The notes beneath the pieces are model-generated. The model searched no databases. It was not told the origin of the DNA and worked only from the letters and a program-made list of their open reading frames with translations. Shown one piece after another: positions 33,410-44,118 of a stretch of 64,000 nucleotides of DNA (its first letter is position 1; each line of letters begins with the position of its first letter). Both the position numbers and the translations under genes were made by a program. This stretch comes from Lineus longissimus. Lineage: Eukaryota; Nemertea; Pilidiophora; Heteronemertea; Lineidae. Where the stretch lies: contig NC_088321.1 of assembly GCF_910592395.1 (NCBI RefSeq), forward strand, positions 4,032,001-4,096,000. Reading direction: 5' to 3'.

Positions 33410-33860
33410 ATCCAGCCCTTTCGTTTCTGACCAGAGAGAAAATTGATATGGAAGTATTCGCTTCTGCGTGATCAACTGAAAAACTAATGCAATTTAGCCT
33501 TCTGTGTTTGTGCCCAAGACTCACATTAACTTTTATCAAACTTGTAAAGCATATTACATATTCTGAAAGTGTCTGTTCTGTTCATAAAACCAAGCAGATA
33601 TCGTGATATTCATGGCCAGCACTTTCGTTTCTGACTATACTCCATGACATAGAGAGGATAGGCTGAAGGAAAGTCCAACTTCGGAATTCTCAGCCTGCTG
33701 TGATTGTACCTAGGATGCCCATCCACGTTTGTCTAACGTGTAAAACATATTACATCTTCTGAAATAATCTCTTCATGTTAAAACCTTGAAGACATCGTTA
33801 GAATTCGCAGACTGTGTAGCACTTTTATTTCTGACCATATTATTGTCACCCGTCACAGCA
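33410..33860. repeat. Diverged tandem repeat, period about 200 bp
   Basis: CTTTCGTTTCTGAC recurs at about 33418, 33623 and, degenerate, 33821. Between them GTAAA.CATATTACAT.TTCTGA recurs at about 33544 and 33740. About two and a bit units. No coding potential. Confidence 0.75.
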
Positions 33861-34541
33861 AAATCAGGCACAGGTCTCTCGAAGCTTGGCAGGATGAGAC
33901 GGACTAGCCGTTTATTTCACTGTAGTCTGCCTCTGGCATAACCATCAATGGGAGGCCTATCAGACTCGTATGATATCCCAACAGTCGGGCGAGTAAGTGA
34001 TGACATTTAAAATCTAAACTGGTTGTTGTTCACAGATATTTTTAGAAAATCATACAAGTTTGATTTTTTGTCACGTTTCCCCCCCCCCCGCGCCAAGACC
34101 AATTGGCAAATATAAAAATCGTTTTTTATAAAATGATTTCTTTATATCTGTAGCAAATATATTTTGAACATCTCTCCAAAAATTGACCTTAAAAACTCGA
34201 GTCTAATTGAAAGGTCTGGATCCTCAAACCAAAGAAATCTAATCTTGTCTCAATGAGATAGACTTTGGGGGGGGTGAGGGTGAAAATTTTGAGAATCCAG
34301 CAAAAGTTTATTTTCCTGTTAACATAACATCCCATAACTCTCCTACCGAGGAAAGTGATCTGGAAAAAGCCACGATTTCTAGTCCAGCCAAAAGCACACA
34401 GTTCAGCACCATCTCTGGCCATGCAAGTTAAGGATAAACGCAAGAGTATATATATCTATGTTGCTTGTGAAACGACTTTCATGATCAGGGGCATATATAC
34501 AGTGTAGTTTTAAAGTGATGATATATTGACTAGTTAGACAA
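33861..34541. other. Spacer, nothing recognised
   Basis: It contains a C run near 34080 and a short GGGGGGGGTGAGGG tract near 34266. Open frames of up to 84 codons have no recognisable domain. Confidence 0.45.
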
Positions 34542-34605
34542 TACAGTGAAACCTCCAATAGCGGACACCTCTCTATTAAGGACAACCTCTCTATTAAGGA
34601 CACAT
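34542..34605. repeat. Possible pogo/Tigger-type MITE end
   Basis: TACAGTGAAACCTCCAATAG followed by GGACACCTCTCTATTAAGGA resembles the terminal sequence of pogo-like Tc1/mariner elements: TA, then CAGTG.AACCTC, then GGACACC repeats. I found no matching inverted end nearby, so it may be a solo or degraded end. Confidence 0.4.
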
Positions 34606-34861
34606 TGGATATTAAATCATCAGCAATGCAATACTCTAAACGAATTACATGTAGAATGATTTAAGCACATTCTAAATGTCGATCAAGATGACCAGCGCAA
34701 GAATTTTGTGTTAAAACTAGACCATCGCGGCCAATACAGCAGGCCTGGGACGGAACGAACTCAGATATGATAGAGAGTTTCGGTCATGCGCAAACAGGAC
34801 GCCTAACATGGTATACATCATCAAGTCAGGTTGCAATTAGCATTATCGCAGCTGCCTAGGT

Positions 34862-35040
34862 ATAAGGAATTGATACCGAACTGGCGGTATTGGTTGTCTC
34901 ACCAAAACCGCGAGGGTCGACCAAGAAAAGTAGACCAACATACCTCCACTCGATCGAGTGGTTTTGGCGAGACAGAAATTGATATCTCACTAACGGTATT
35001 AATCAATACCGTTAGTAAGGTATCAATTTCTGCTCTATAA
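34862..35040. repeat. Nested hairpin repeat (MITE-like)
   Basis: 34975-35001 and 35006-35032 are inverse copies (AGAAATTGATA.CT.ACTAAC plus GGTATT) with two mismatches in 27 bp and a 4-base loop. A second pair, GTCTCACCAAAACCGC near 34894 and its inverse GTGGTTTTGGCGAGAC near 34959, encloses another loop. A diverged copy of the first arm starts at about 34866. Confidence 0.8.
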
Positions 35041-35261
35041 AACCTCTCAAATCAAATAACGAATAGTGTGATTTAAATGCTTTTTGGCTGCTATCATATT
35101 TTGCAGCAACCCAAGCATCGGTTGCCTTACCCAGAGTCTTTCAAATAGACCGAGGTTGCCGAGGTTTTGGTCAACAATTAAGCTTCACCGGAACGCTTTT
35201 GTGAGACAATCAATATTGATTATGCCGATTATGCATTAAAGGACAGTTCTCATTAAAACGC

Positions 35262-35690
35262 TTAAGAAATTGGTGTGCTATGAATGGCCCGGTAAAAACC
35301 TAAGGCGGGAATAAGCTTTCATTGATAAATCTAAGGAGTTTCAAGAACCCCAAATCACTAGTAAGGTTCATAGGATACTGGTCTGTCATTGGTTTAGGTC
35401 TCCTTATCATTTACATACTCCAATATCCAGAAATATAACAATATTTACGATAACGTTTTATGTTTTTGACATTATTTGCGACCATTATCGATAACGCGCT
35501 CCATGCGGATTCGTAAGGTACTATTATAGTGTAACACCATGCCTCGTCAAGTTACCTCGCTTGCGGAGCCACCTGGGTGACCCACGTGCTTAGACTCATA
35601 GTAAACATTGTAGTAGAAATATGCTAATGACTATCCCTTATATTGAAACCGAAGTAGTTGAATATTTTCACTGCAGGTGTCTCTGATAGT
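35262..35690. repeat. Unclassified dispersed repeat R2, copy 2 (internally deleted)
   Basis: Shorter diverged copy of 32508-33190. The LINE at 35699-39868 begins almost immediately after it, so the LINE probably inserted into or next to this repeat. Confidence 0.75.
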
Positions 35691-35698
35691 CACGTGGA

Positions 35699-36244
35699 TT
35701 GACGGAAATCCGCCGGGAAAACGCTGATTTAAGAACGGAAATGCTGCAGATCCAGACCCGATCAATGAAGGACAACCTTTTGTTTTGCAACCTCGAGGAA
35801 ACTGAGAACGAAAATACCGAGCAAGTTGTGTCAAATTTCATTGCGGAGAAACTCAAAATTGAAGAAAACATTGAATTTGAAGTAGTTCATCGCTTCGGGC
35901 CGAAATCGGCCGACAGGCCACGGCAAATTGTGGCTAAGTTTTCGAAACGAAAACAAAAGGATACAGTGAGCAGCAAATCGTACTTATTGAAAGATACGAC
36001 CTACTACGTAAAGGATCAATACCCACGAGAAATCTAGAAACGACGCAATGTTTTGTACCCGTACCTGAAAGAGGCGAGGAAGAGTGGCATGACCGCATCT
36101 ATGAAACTAGACATCCTTTACATTAACCGAAGGAGCTATACCGTACACAACATAAAGAACTGCCCAATAAAGTTACCACCAAAGCCTGAGTACCCGAAAG
36201 CTCAAGGAATGGACACTGCCCCACCCAAATCACCAAGAGCGCGC
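35699..36244 (+). pseudogene. LINE ORF1p, L1-type RRM (Transposase_22-like), one premature stop
   Basis: The first part (35699-36037) contains NLLFCNLEETENENTEQVV, then VVHRFGPKSADRPRQIVAKF, the order seen in the RNA-recognition domain of L1 ORF1 proteins, which bind the LINE RNA as a chaperone. It stops at TAG 36035-36037 after YPREI. The same frame continues KRRNVLYPYLKEARKSGM and DILYINRRSYTV, the usual C-terminal part of the domain, to a stop at 36245. The TAG is a point lesion or, less likely, read through. The N-terminal oligomerisation region is missing, consistent with 5' truncation; ATG 35699 may be an internal methionine. Confidence 0.8.
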
Positions 36245-36344
36245 TAACGGTGCGTTGAGGGTAACGATGGATCTGAATCTGACCCGGAATCGAACCAACA
36301 TGAAAATGACTTTCGTAACGATAAGGTTCGTTTATTAACTTTAA

Positions 36345-39300
36345 ATGTTTGTGGCCTTAAATCCAAACTGCTTAGTGATGACTTTTCTGAATATCTGCAA
36401 CTGTTTGACTTATGTAATTCTTCTTACAGAGACTAAATTAGATGACATTGACAATGTCGAAGTCCCCGGTTTTATATTGTGGTGTACTAATAGAAAGGAA
36501 TGTTCAGTTAACCCCTCGGGGGGTGTTGCCATACTTATGAAGGATGGATTAGATAAGTTTTGTGAGCCTCTAAAAAGCGATCATAATTTTGTACAATGGT
36601 GTAAAATAGACAAGAACTGGCTAGGCCTAGATAAGCCCTTGATCTGTGGAGCTGTATATATTCCCCCGGAAAATTCTCGTTATGCAAACTTGGGCCTATT
36701 CGACAATTTGGAAAGTGACATTGTTGACCTGCGTGGTGAGCACGACTGTTATTTTTGTATTGGAGGGGATTTAAATGCCCATACGGGTACTCGCTCCGAC
36801 TTTATTGTTGAAGATGAATTCGATGACGGTCTCGCAGTAAGTGACATAGGTTACCGTTCTTCACAGGACACCAAGGTGAATAATTTTGGTAATCGACTGC
36901 TTGAATTATGTTCGAGTCTTGACATGTATATTGTAAACGGCAGGTGTGGTAATGACCGAGGTATTGGGCGCTTTACATGTGCCGGGCGTTCAGTCGATGA
37001 CTACTTTTTATTATCTCTGCCAATGTTTGACAAGGTCGTTGACTTTTTTGTTGATGATTTTGATCCTTTGCTGTCTGACAAGCATTCGCCAATTGTTTTA
37101 GAGTGTGCATGTACCCCTGTTCCACGCCAACCCCAACCCAATATTTGTACTGATTCAGTCGGAGGTGACATACCCTCTTGGCAGGATGACAAAGCGAGAG
37201 ATTTCTGTGGAAACTTAGATAGAAACCTACTGAACACTATTTTAACCTGGTCAGAAGAAAATTTTGGAAATGTCGATGTTAGCCAAGAAGCCGTTGACTT
37301 TGTATTAGAAAGATATAAAACGCTTATCTCCAAGAGTGCGGTGACCACTTTCGGGCCAAAACGCAAACGACGATTGGAAACACGAAGTAGGAAGGGTAAC
37401 AACCCGTGGTATACAAACGAATGTAAACAGCAAAGACAGATGGTAAACCGAGCCCTTAGGCGATACCAGAATGCTAGAAACGAGGAAAATGCCCTTTCCG
37501 CAAGAACTGAGAGTAGGAAGTATCGAAAGTTACTAAAGAAGTCCTATAGGGAATATAACTCAAAGCAGGTCGAAAATCTCCGTTCCCTAAAAACAAAGGA
37601 GCCAAAGAAATTCTGGAAAATTTTAAACCAGCGTAAGAGAAACAAGAAAACTGCGAAGAGCGATATGTTGCATGATTTCTATGAGCACTTTAAGAAACTC
37701 AACGAGGGTGAAGCCGAACCGGAGCTAGTCGCAGATGTTGACATGAGGATAGAAAACGAAATTTTGAACCGACAAATTGATAAGAATGAAATTCTGAAGC
37801 AAATTAAAGGTCTTAAACGTGGAAAAGCTAGTGGAGCAGATTGTATAACAAACGAATTTATAAAAGGGTCAGCTGATCAGATGATCGATTTCTATTGTAA
37901 TCTGTTCAATATTGTTCTCGAAAGCGGTGTAGTACCAACAAGTTGGCTGAGTGGTGTGATCAAGCCGATCTATAAAAAGGGTGATGACTCGAAAGCCGAA
38001 AACTACAGAGGTATAACGCTGCTAAGCTGCTTGGGTAAATTGTTCACAGCTGTATTAAATTGCAGATTGGAAGAGTTTGTTAAACTGTACGATGTCATAG
38101 GTGAGGAGCAGGCTGGATTTCGCCCGGGTTATTCGACTTCAGATCATATTTTTACCCTAAAATGTCTTATCGATCTGTACCTCAGTAAGGGGAAGCGGCT
38201 TTATGTAGCGTTCGTTGACTTTAGGCAAGCATTCGATAGGGTCTGGAGAATCGGCCTCTGGAGAAAACTGATCAAAAGCGGAGTCAACGGGAAAGTATTG
38301 AAAGTTATCATGTCTATGTATAAAGGAGCAAAATCCTGCGTGGAGGCTGGAAACAGTCGTTCGGAATATTTTCCATGTAATATCGGTGTTCGTCAGGGCG
38401 AAAACATGTCGCCAATATTATTCGCTTTGTTTTTGAACGATTTGGAACAGTTTTTTGTTGAAGGTGGTTTTCACGGTCCTTCCAACTTGAACATGTGCGC
38501 CAAGTGTGAATTCTTAGATGATTTAGAGACAAATCTTAAGTTAATACTACTGCTGTATGCAGACGATATGGTCATCATTGCCGACTCTCCTGAGGATCTA
38601 CAACGTGGTCTCGATCTCCTAGGTGAATACTGCAATACTTGGAAACTGGTTGTTAATATTGATAAAACCAAGGTAATGATTTTTAGTAGAGGTCAAATAC
38701 GGGCAAACATCCCAGTCTTTACCTATAATGGTTTAGTGATCGATATGGTAGATTATTTCACATACCTTGGTGTTATTTTTTCCTATAACGGTAGCTTTCA
38801 GAGGAGCATACGTAATGCCTATGACAAGGGACTGAAGGCAATGTTTAGTGTTTTAGGCGAATGTCGTAGATTACACCTTCCGATTGACTTGTCATTGGAG
38901 CTGTTTGACAAAGTAGTAGTGCCAGTATTATTGTATGGTAGCGAAATATGGGGAACCGAAAACACCATTTTATTAGAGACGGTTCATCTGAAATTCTGTA
39001 AATACATTTTGCGTCTTCACAAACGGACGCCATCTATGATGGTTTATGGCGAACTCGGGCGTCACCCACTCCTTGTTGATATTAAGGCGAGAGTTATTTC
39101 GTTCTGGAATCGGTTAGTGATATCAAAGGTTTCTAAATGGTCGTCTATTATGTATAATATTACAAGGGAGCATACTACCAAGGGCTACCTTCTCTCAAGT
39201 TGGTGCTCCGGTGTGTTGAATATATTAAATGAATGTGGTATCCATAGGATCTGGTTAGACCCATTAATTATGACTGGAAACCAGCTCAAATTAGTTGTAT

Positions 39301-39749
39301 CGCAGGTACTAAAAGACCAATTTATTCAGAAATGGAGAGGAAAAATAAATCAAGATGTAAATTGTATGGTATATAGGAGTTTCAAAGAAGAATTTATATT
39401 CGAACCGTATTTGAAAAAAATGCCCCTGGACAAAATGTATGCTGTGTGTAGATTCCGAACCGGGCCTCTACAAATTCAAGGTGTCAGATCTCGACTTTTC
39501 GAAAACAATGTAACAGAATCTGTTTGCCAATTCTGTGGGCAAGTGGATATTTTAGATGAAGTTCACTATTTTGTATCATGTATAGGGCTAACCGAATTAA
39601 GAATTCCATATTACCCAATGTTGGGAAATATACCTAGGCCGCTTCAACGTAATTACTATAAAACCTTTATAAATGCCAAAGGCCAATCAACCCTGTTAAA
39701 TTTGTCATCATTTTGTAAAGCCATCCTTAATCTTTTGTCACAATCATAA
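36345..39749 (+). CDS. LINE ORF2p: AP-type endonuclease, reverse transcriptase, C-terminal CCHC
   Basis: A 1134-codon frame. The endonuclease (about 25-255) shows LLTETKLDD, GGDLNAHT (140-147; Asp142, Asn144, His146), SVDDYF (216-221) and SDKHSP (244-249). The reverse transcriptase spans about 480-810: LKRGKASGADCI, NYRGITLLSCLGKL, FVDFRQAFDRVW, GVRQGENMSPILFALFLNDL, and the catalytic YADD at 738-741. A CX2CX9HX4C knuckle lies at 1061-1079. The first 22 or so residues are out of register: the conserved endonuclease start (LLTLNVCGLKSKLL) is read in another frame from about 36326, so a 1-bp frameshift near 36410-36420 breaks the protein. It would make and copy LINE cDNA at a nicked target. The clade is not resolved; an L1-type ORF1 with a pentanucleotide tail is a notable mix. 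Confidence 0.9.
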   Translation: MFVALNPNCLVMTFLNICNCLTYVILLTETKLDDIDNVEVPGFILWCTNRKECSVNPSGGVAILMKDGLDKFCEPLKSDHNFVQWCKIDKNWLGLDKPLICGAVYIPPENSRYANLGLFDNLESDIVDLRGEHDCYFCIGGDLNAHTGTRSDFIVEDEFDDGLAVSDIGYRSSQDTKVNNFGNRLLELCSSLDMYIVNGRCGNDRGIGRFTCAGRSVDDYFLLSLPMFDKVVDFFVDDFDPLLSDKHSPIVLECACTPVPRQPQPNICTDSVGGDIPSWQDDKARDFCGNLDRNLLNTILTWSEENFGNVDVSQEAVDFVLERYKTLISKSAVTTFGPKRKRRLETRSRKGNNPWYTNECKQQRQMVNRALRRYQNARNEENALSARTESRKYRKLLKKSYREYNSKQVENLRSLKTKEPKKFWKILNQRKRNKKTAKSDMLHDFYEHFKKLNEGEAEPELVADVDMRIENEILNRQIDKNEILKQIKGLKRGKASGADCITNEFIKGSADQMIDFYCNLFNIVLESGVVPTSWLSGVIKPIYKKGDDSKAENYRGITLLSCLGKLFTAVLNCRLEEFVKLYDVIGEEQAGFRPGYSTSDHIFTLKCLIDLYLSKGKRLYVAFVDFRQAFDRVWRIGLWRKLIKSGVNGKVLKVIMSMYKGAKSCVEAGNSRSEYFPCNIGVRQGENMSPILFALFLNDLEQFFVEGGFHGPSNLNMCAKCEFLDDLETNLKLILLLYADDMVIIADSPEDLQRGLDLLGEYCNTWKLVVNIDKTKVMIFSRGQIRANIPVFTYNGLVIDMVDYFTYLGVIFSYNGSFQRSIRNAYDKGLKAMFSVLGECRRLHLPIDLSLELFDKVVVPVLLYGSEIWGTENTILLETVHLKFCKYILRLHKRTPSMMVYGELGRHPLLVDIKARVISFWNRLVISKVSKWSSIMYNITREHTTKGYLLSSWCSGVLNILNECGIHRIWLDPLIMTGNQLKLVVSQVLKDQFIQKWRGKINQDVNCMVYRSFKEEFIFEPYLKKMPLDKMYAVCRFRTGPLQIQGVRSRLFENNVTESVCQFCGQVDILDEVHYFVSCIGLTELRIPYYPMLGNIPRPLQRNYYKTFINAKGQSTLLNLSSFCKAILNLLSQS

Positions 39750-39833
39750 TCATTGCCATGTTAGAAAATTTTTGTTACTATTTTTTTGTTATCCTCATAT
39801 TGTCCCGCGAGGGAATTTTTGAGAACAATAAAT

Positions 39834-39868
39834 TATGTTATGTTATGTTATGTTATGTTATGTTATGT
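39834..39868 (+). repeat. TTATG pentanucleotide tail of the LINE
   Basis: About six to seven consecutive TTATG units follow AATAAA. Short tandem repeats at the 3' end are produced by several LINE clades in place of poly(A). Confidence 0.92.
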
Positions 39869-40778
39869 CATCGCGGAATGCTATTGACCTGACAGTTTGA
39901 CAGAAAATCGTCTTCTAGCTATTACCACCATATACACCAACCATCACCCGACCATAGCAACAAAAAAAAGCTGTTAGTAACCTAGAATGATTGTAGATGT
40001 ATCTCGGATCGATTCCAGACAGTGCTGAGCACAGCTAAACCGTGTGTAAAAAGTAGTGTATACAAACAGCATGGGTCGTTCAACGTTACTGGTGCCTGAT
40101 TTACCCAAACGACTTATGCCGTTCAACGGTCTCAAAGAGTTAATATAAAATGAAATGAAATGAAATGCGCGAAGTATGTATTTAGAACTGCATAGGCTTC
40201 CAGTACAGGTTCTTGGCTTCCCATACAGGCCGTCTGCAGTCACAATCCGTGATCCATTCCGTAATCCGCGGAATTCCGGGTTTTAGTAATGCCGACTAAT
40301 TACACATACCTCCTAATACTCCTCATACTAGAAATCATATCATTGTCTAAGACATTCTTGGTGCAGACTTAGTTTAGTTTAGCTTATTCGTGGCTACATG
40401 TATACAGCAATAAAATAATCGATACAGTGAATAAAATGCACTTGTAAAAAGCATACATTGGTAAAAATGCATGCACCAACGGTAACCATGCAGGTCATAA
40501 TGACCTTTTCAATGACACCAAGAAAGAGGGGCGACAGAACGGATATTCCTAATGATGACGACCTGTGCATCAGCAAGGGTGCATGGCGATTTAGCGGATC
40601 CTGCGGATTCTGCGGATTCTGCGGAATCTGGTCTGCAGCGGATTGGTATCCGGTCGTTTCGCTTCCTGACGTTTTCGCCCCCAGCATTTTCGCCCCCAAA
40701 CTTAGCCTCATACCATTAGGCCCTACGTGGTGGCACTGAAGGTGGCCGCTGCCGTGATGTAATGTAATCAAGCTAAAT
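39869..40778. other. Spacer between the LINE and duplicon B
   Basis: No gene recognised. A short AAATG run lies at 40149-40168. A GGATTCTGC-type tandem run at about 40595-40635 is inverse to 1434-1490 and 42720-42780. Frames at 40394-40771 (minus) and 40458-40739 (plus) are driven by this repeat. Confidence 0.5.
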
Positions 40779-41965
40779 CAAGAGAGTGTCTGAGAGTCAC
40801 TCTACCCAAAAATTAGTCATTTCGCCTCCTGGGACTTCGTGTGGTTTAAGGATCGTTGCCAGGATCTCGGGCTTGTCACCTGTCATCGCATGATCTTGCT
40901 GGCTGTTTGGTCATCAAGAGTGGGATGATTGACTCGGGTGGACGTTTTAGAAAAATCTTTTATTTATTATCATGAGAGTGGGAAATTCTCTGTTTAAACT
41001 GATTTGTCATCTGGGAGTCCTGGACATCATCAGTCATCATGTGACTTGAATATCTTAATGATGGATCATCAAGGCAATCGTATGTTGCTCGTGCACAATT
41101 TTGCGATGTTGTAAAATAAAGAGAGACGTGTCAACCAGACCAGTGTAGAAGTTTAAAATGTCCCCTGGAAAAAGTGTCCGTCCCTATTGTATTCTGCACG
41201 ATATTAACAAATTAACGAATGAGCGAAAATGACGTGTGTTTTTCGGGTGCGTAACGACTTACACGATTACGGGCCAACCGGCCTATTACCAACTCGGTCT
41301 GGGTTATAGATCATGGTCAATGGTCTCATTAGGGAGGGGTTTTTTTATTCATGCGCGCCCCCCCCCCCCCCTCACCGTAGTTCCTAAAATCATTGATTTC
41401 TCGGTCCTTACAGTCTGTCAGTGTTGATTCAGCAGTTGTTTTGGCAAAGACATGTTTTTTTGGAGTTTCTGAAACATAGAGCGCTACTCAATAGGCGGCT
41501 AACAAGAAACTACGCATTTATACTGTTGTTGCCGACGTATGTGTACACTGAACTTGGGATGTGCGTCGGCCCCATGTTGAAATGCCGTCCAGTGCCAGTT
41601 GGTGCGTTTTTCGCTGATTTATGCAAAATTCAACATATCTAAAAAGTTCAATGGTTGACCCTCGATTTTTTTTTGATTTTTGTGTAGCGTAAGCAACTGT
41701 CTTTCATGGGAGAATGGTCACTGTAAGAATTATTCAGGAAGAAATGTATAATATTTGGGGTTTTTCGTGATTGTCCGGCCCAATTGGCAATATTGCCATT
41801 TGGGATAGTGAACAGAGCTAGGAGCAAATGTGACGCTTATGATTTATTTAAAGAAATAAAATGTCCGATTTAACATCCTGCAGAATCAGGGGAATCGGGC
41901 GTTTCCAGTGATATATGACACAAATGGGTTGTCCTCATGCATTCACTTTGGAAACGCATTTTAAA

Positions 41966-42471
41966 CTAGAATTGTCAGTTGAGTCTGCAGGCATACTCTG
42001 AAGTCTCCGCCACGGCGTTCTGAATGCGCATGTGCAGTCAGTGCGAACATCGTCTTGGTTCCCTCGGCTGTTCCTAGGAGGCGTGCTATTCCTGCCCTCT
42101 AGGAACAGCCGAGGGAACCAAGACGTGCGAGTAACGTTCCGAGTGCTCATTGCCGCAAAAACAATCTACGAAACTACAATGTATTCCGTGCTCAAAGTGC
42201 TCGAATAACGACGTACTGCCGACGTGGACTTGGAATAATAAATGAACTCGCCGTACGTAAGAGCAGAATATTTTATCAATGTGCGGTTTTCTCGAAACTT
42301 CGTGTCAAATCTTGACAAAATTGCGACAATTGAAATCCACCCACAAGCACTACAACGTGTACACACGCATAGGCACATCGGCGCCCTAGGCCGAGGTTGA
42401 TTTTGCCGAGAAAGTTTCCTAGCTAACCCAAGAGTCTCCTCTCACGGCCACTACGTGCCGTGGCGGAGACT
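41966..42471. mobile_element. MITE-like 506-bp insertion with short inverted ends, copy B
   Basis: The insert is absent from A, which reads CATTTTAAAATAGATG across the site. An inverted pair AGTCTCCGCCACGGC lies at 42002-42016 and, inverted, at 42457-42471; the left partner is 36 bp inside the insert. A perfect 27-bp inverted repeat (42051-42077 and 42099-42125) forms a strong hairpin. Flanking bases are only A residues, so any target duplication is 2-3 bp and ambiguous. No protein is encoded. Confidence 0.75.
42051..42125. repeat. Perfect 27-bp inverted repeat hairpin
   Basis: The left arm, starting CGTCTTGGTTCCCTCGG, and the right arm, ending CCGAGGGAACCAAGACG, are exact inverse copies separated by 21 bases. 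The hairpin lies inside the copy-B-only insertion. Confidence 0.95.
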
Positions 42472-43396
42472 AAATAGATGTTACGTCCTGTTAATGGGGC
42501 ACGTCATCATCGCGTACACTTGGGAAAAACTCCCTAACGAGACCAATGTGGAAATCGTCCGATAATAGAATGCAGACATTTTTTTCATGCATGTTGGGGT
42601 TTTTCCAAAATGCTTGATAATCTTAGCTTTTTAGACAATTTAACAGTTATGGAATATTACAAATATTTCTTATAAGGATAATTTATCATAATATCGATAT
42701 TCTCGAGCTGTTTTAATGCTGATTCCGCCCAGATTCCGCAGGTTCCGCAGAATCCGCAGGATCCGCTAAATTGCCATGCCCTCAGCAAGGTGGGTCGGCA
42801 ATCGAAGGAACGAAAAAAAGTGACGAAAGTAATTTGTCAACCTCGAGACGATACATTCAGTCAACAAAAAAATCAATAGTAGGTCTAAAAATAAATTTTT
42901 CTTACTCCTGAGTTCAAGAGGTAAACAATGCCATAACTTTGGAGTTCAAATAAAATAAGTCGCACCGAACGTGCAACAATCGTGCATGGAGGTCAACTCG
43001 GTACGACAGGGGAAGCAGAGACAGCACTCGCGAACGTTCTACATATTAAGGTATGTCCGGACCTAGAATGTACCGTGTCATTCCCCGCTGCACTACACGC
43101 TCAACGTCTCCCACATGAGTGTCAAATATTTGAGCAGCGAATCCCAGCCTAGGCAACTTGATTTTTTCTGCATTTGTTACTTATCTTCAATTATAAATAT
43201 CAATGACATTGTGGATGTCAACATCTTTATCTTATCTATATATATATATATCATTGTATTATTTCAGAACGCGCTATCTTCCAATACACACACTCATGTA
43301 TAGGACGAAATACGATCAAATTTTATTGTTTGATTTTGATATGCCATTGACGTTACACCAAATATACATTGTACTTGCGTCTTAAATACAATACTG

Positions 43397-43480
43397 CATC
43401 CACTCACCAATAAGATCCCGAGCCCGACAATACCCGATTTGTACCACCGCCTTGATGGGTAGGGTCTAAACAGCCTAACA
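43397..43480 (+). repeat. MULE terminal inverted repeat, outer left, copy B
   Basis: It is equivalent to 2106-2184 and matches the reverse complement of 54485-54558. Confidence 0.7.
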
Positions 43481-44118
43481 CAATAGTAGGCCTTTCACAG
43501 CCATAAAAGGGGTGGGATCTCTATTCAAGAGTTAACAACGTAATCGTCATGAATAGTCAAGATTCTACAGAGGAGCTTTTCATATTACAATTAAAGACCA
43601 ATAACGCCATCGATCGAGGCGAATGGCACCAGAGTCTACAGGACTGTAACTGAACTGATTTTGAAGTTAAGTGGTGTAAAGGAAAGACGGCAACCTGGCA
43701 GCCATATTGGATATTGTGTCAGGTCATACATTTATAGGAAAGCTCCCCTACACTAGGCCATCACATCACAGAAATGTCAGGCGTGTCACTCACTCAGTTC
43801 TGGAGTTATGGGGCAGAACGCGAAAACAAAGATGGCGGTCTGGTGGCCATGTTCGACTTTGGATCGGGTCCAAAATCGATAGAGAACCTCCCCTACACTA
43901 GGTTATCACACCACATAATTTTCATGTATGTGGCTCAACCGCTTCTTGAGTTGTGGGTCGGAATGCCAGAGAAAAAGATGGCGGCCTGGCGGCCATGATA
44001 GCCCAAAATCGATAGCGAACCTTCCCTACACTAGGTCATCACACCACAGGAGTTTCAGATCTGTCATTCACTTGGTTCTTTAGTTATTGGACGGAATGCC
44101 TAAAACCAAGTTGGTGGC

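Larger units (their letters stand above)
35699..39868 (+). mobile_element. Nearly complete LINE with L1-type ORF1 and EN-RT ORF2
   Basis: The order is ORF1 (35699-36244), ORF2 (about 36326-39749), a short 3' untranslated region with AATAAA at 39826, then a TTATG pentanucleotide tail (39834-39868). The 5' end is probably truncated just before 35699, since ORF1 starts without its usual N-terminal coiled coil. I could not find a convincing target duplication. ORF1 has one in-frame TAG and ORF2 one frameshift near its start, so this copy looks recently inactivated. Confidence 0.88.
40779..43396. other. Intergenic sequence left of the MULE, copy B
   Basis: It matches 1-2105 closely. The main difference is the 506-bp insertion at 41966-42471, and the poly-C run is slightly longer (about 41357-41373). 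No gene is recognised. Confidence 0.6.

Noticed and set aside
40394-40771. 125-codon minus-strand frame rich in PQNPQ repeats
   Set aside because: It is a translation of the short GGATTCTGC tandem run and has an overlapping frame on the other strand; no independent support for a gene.
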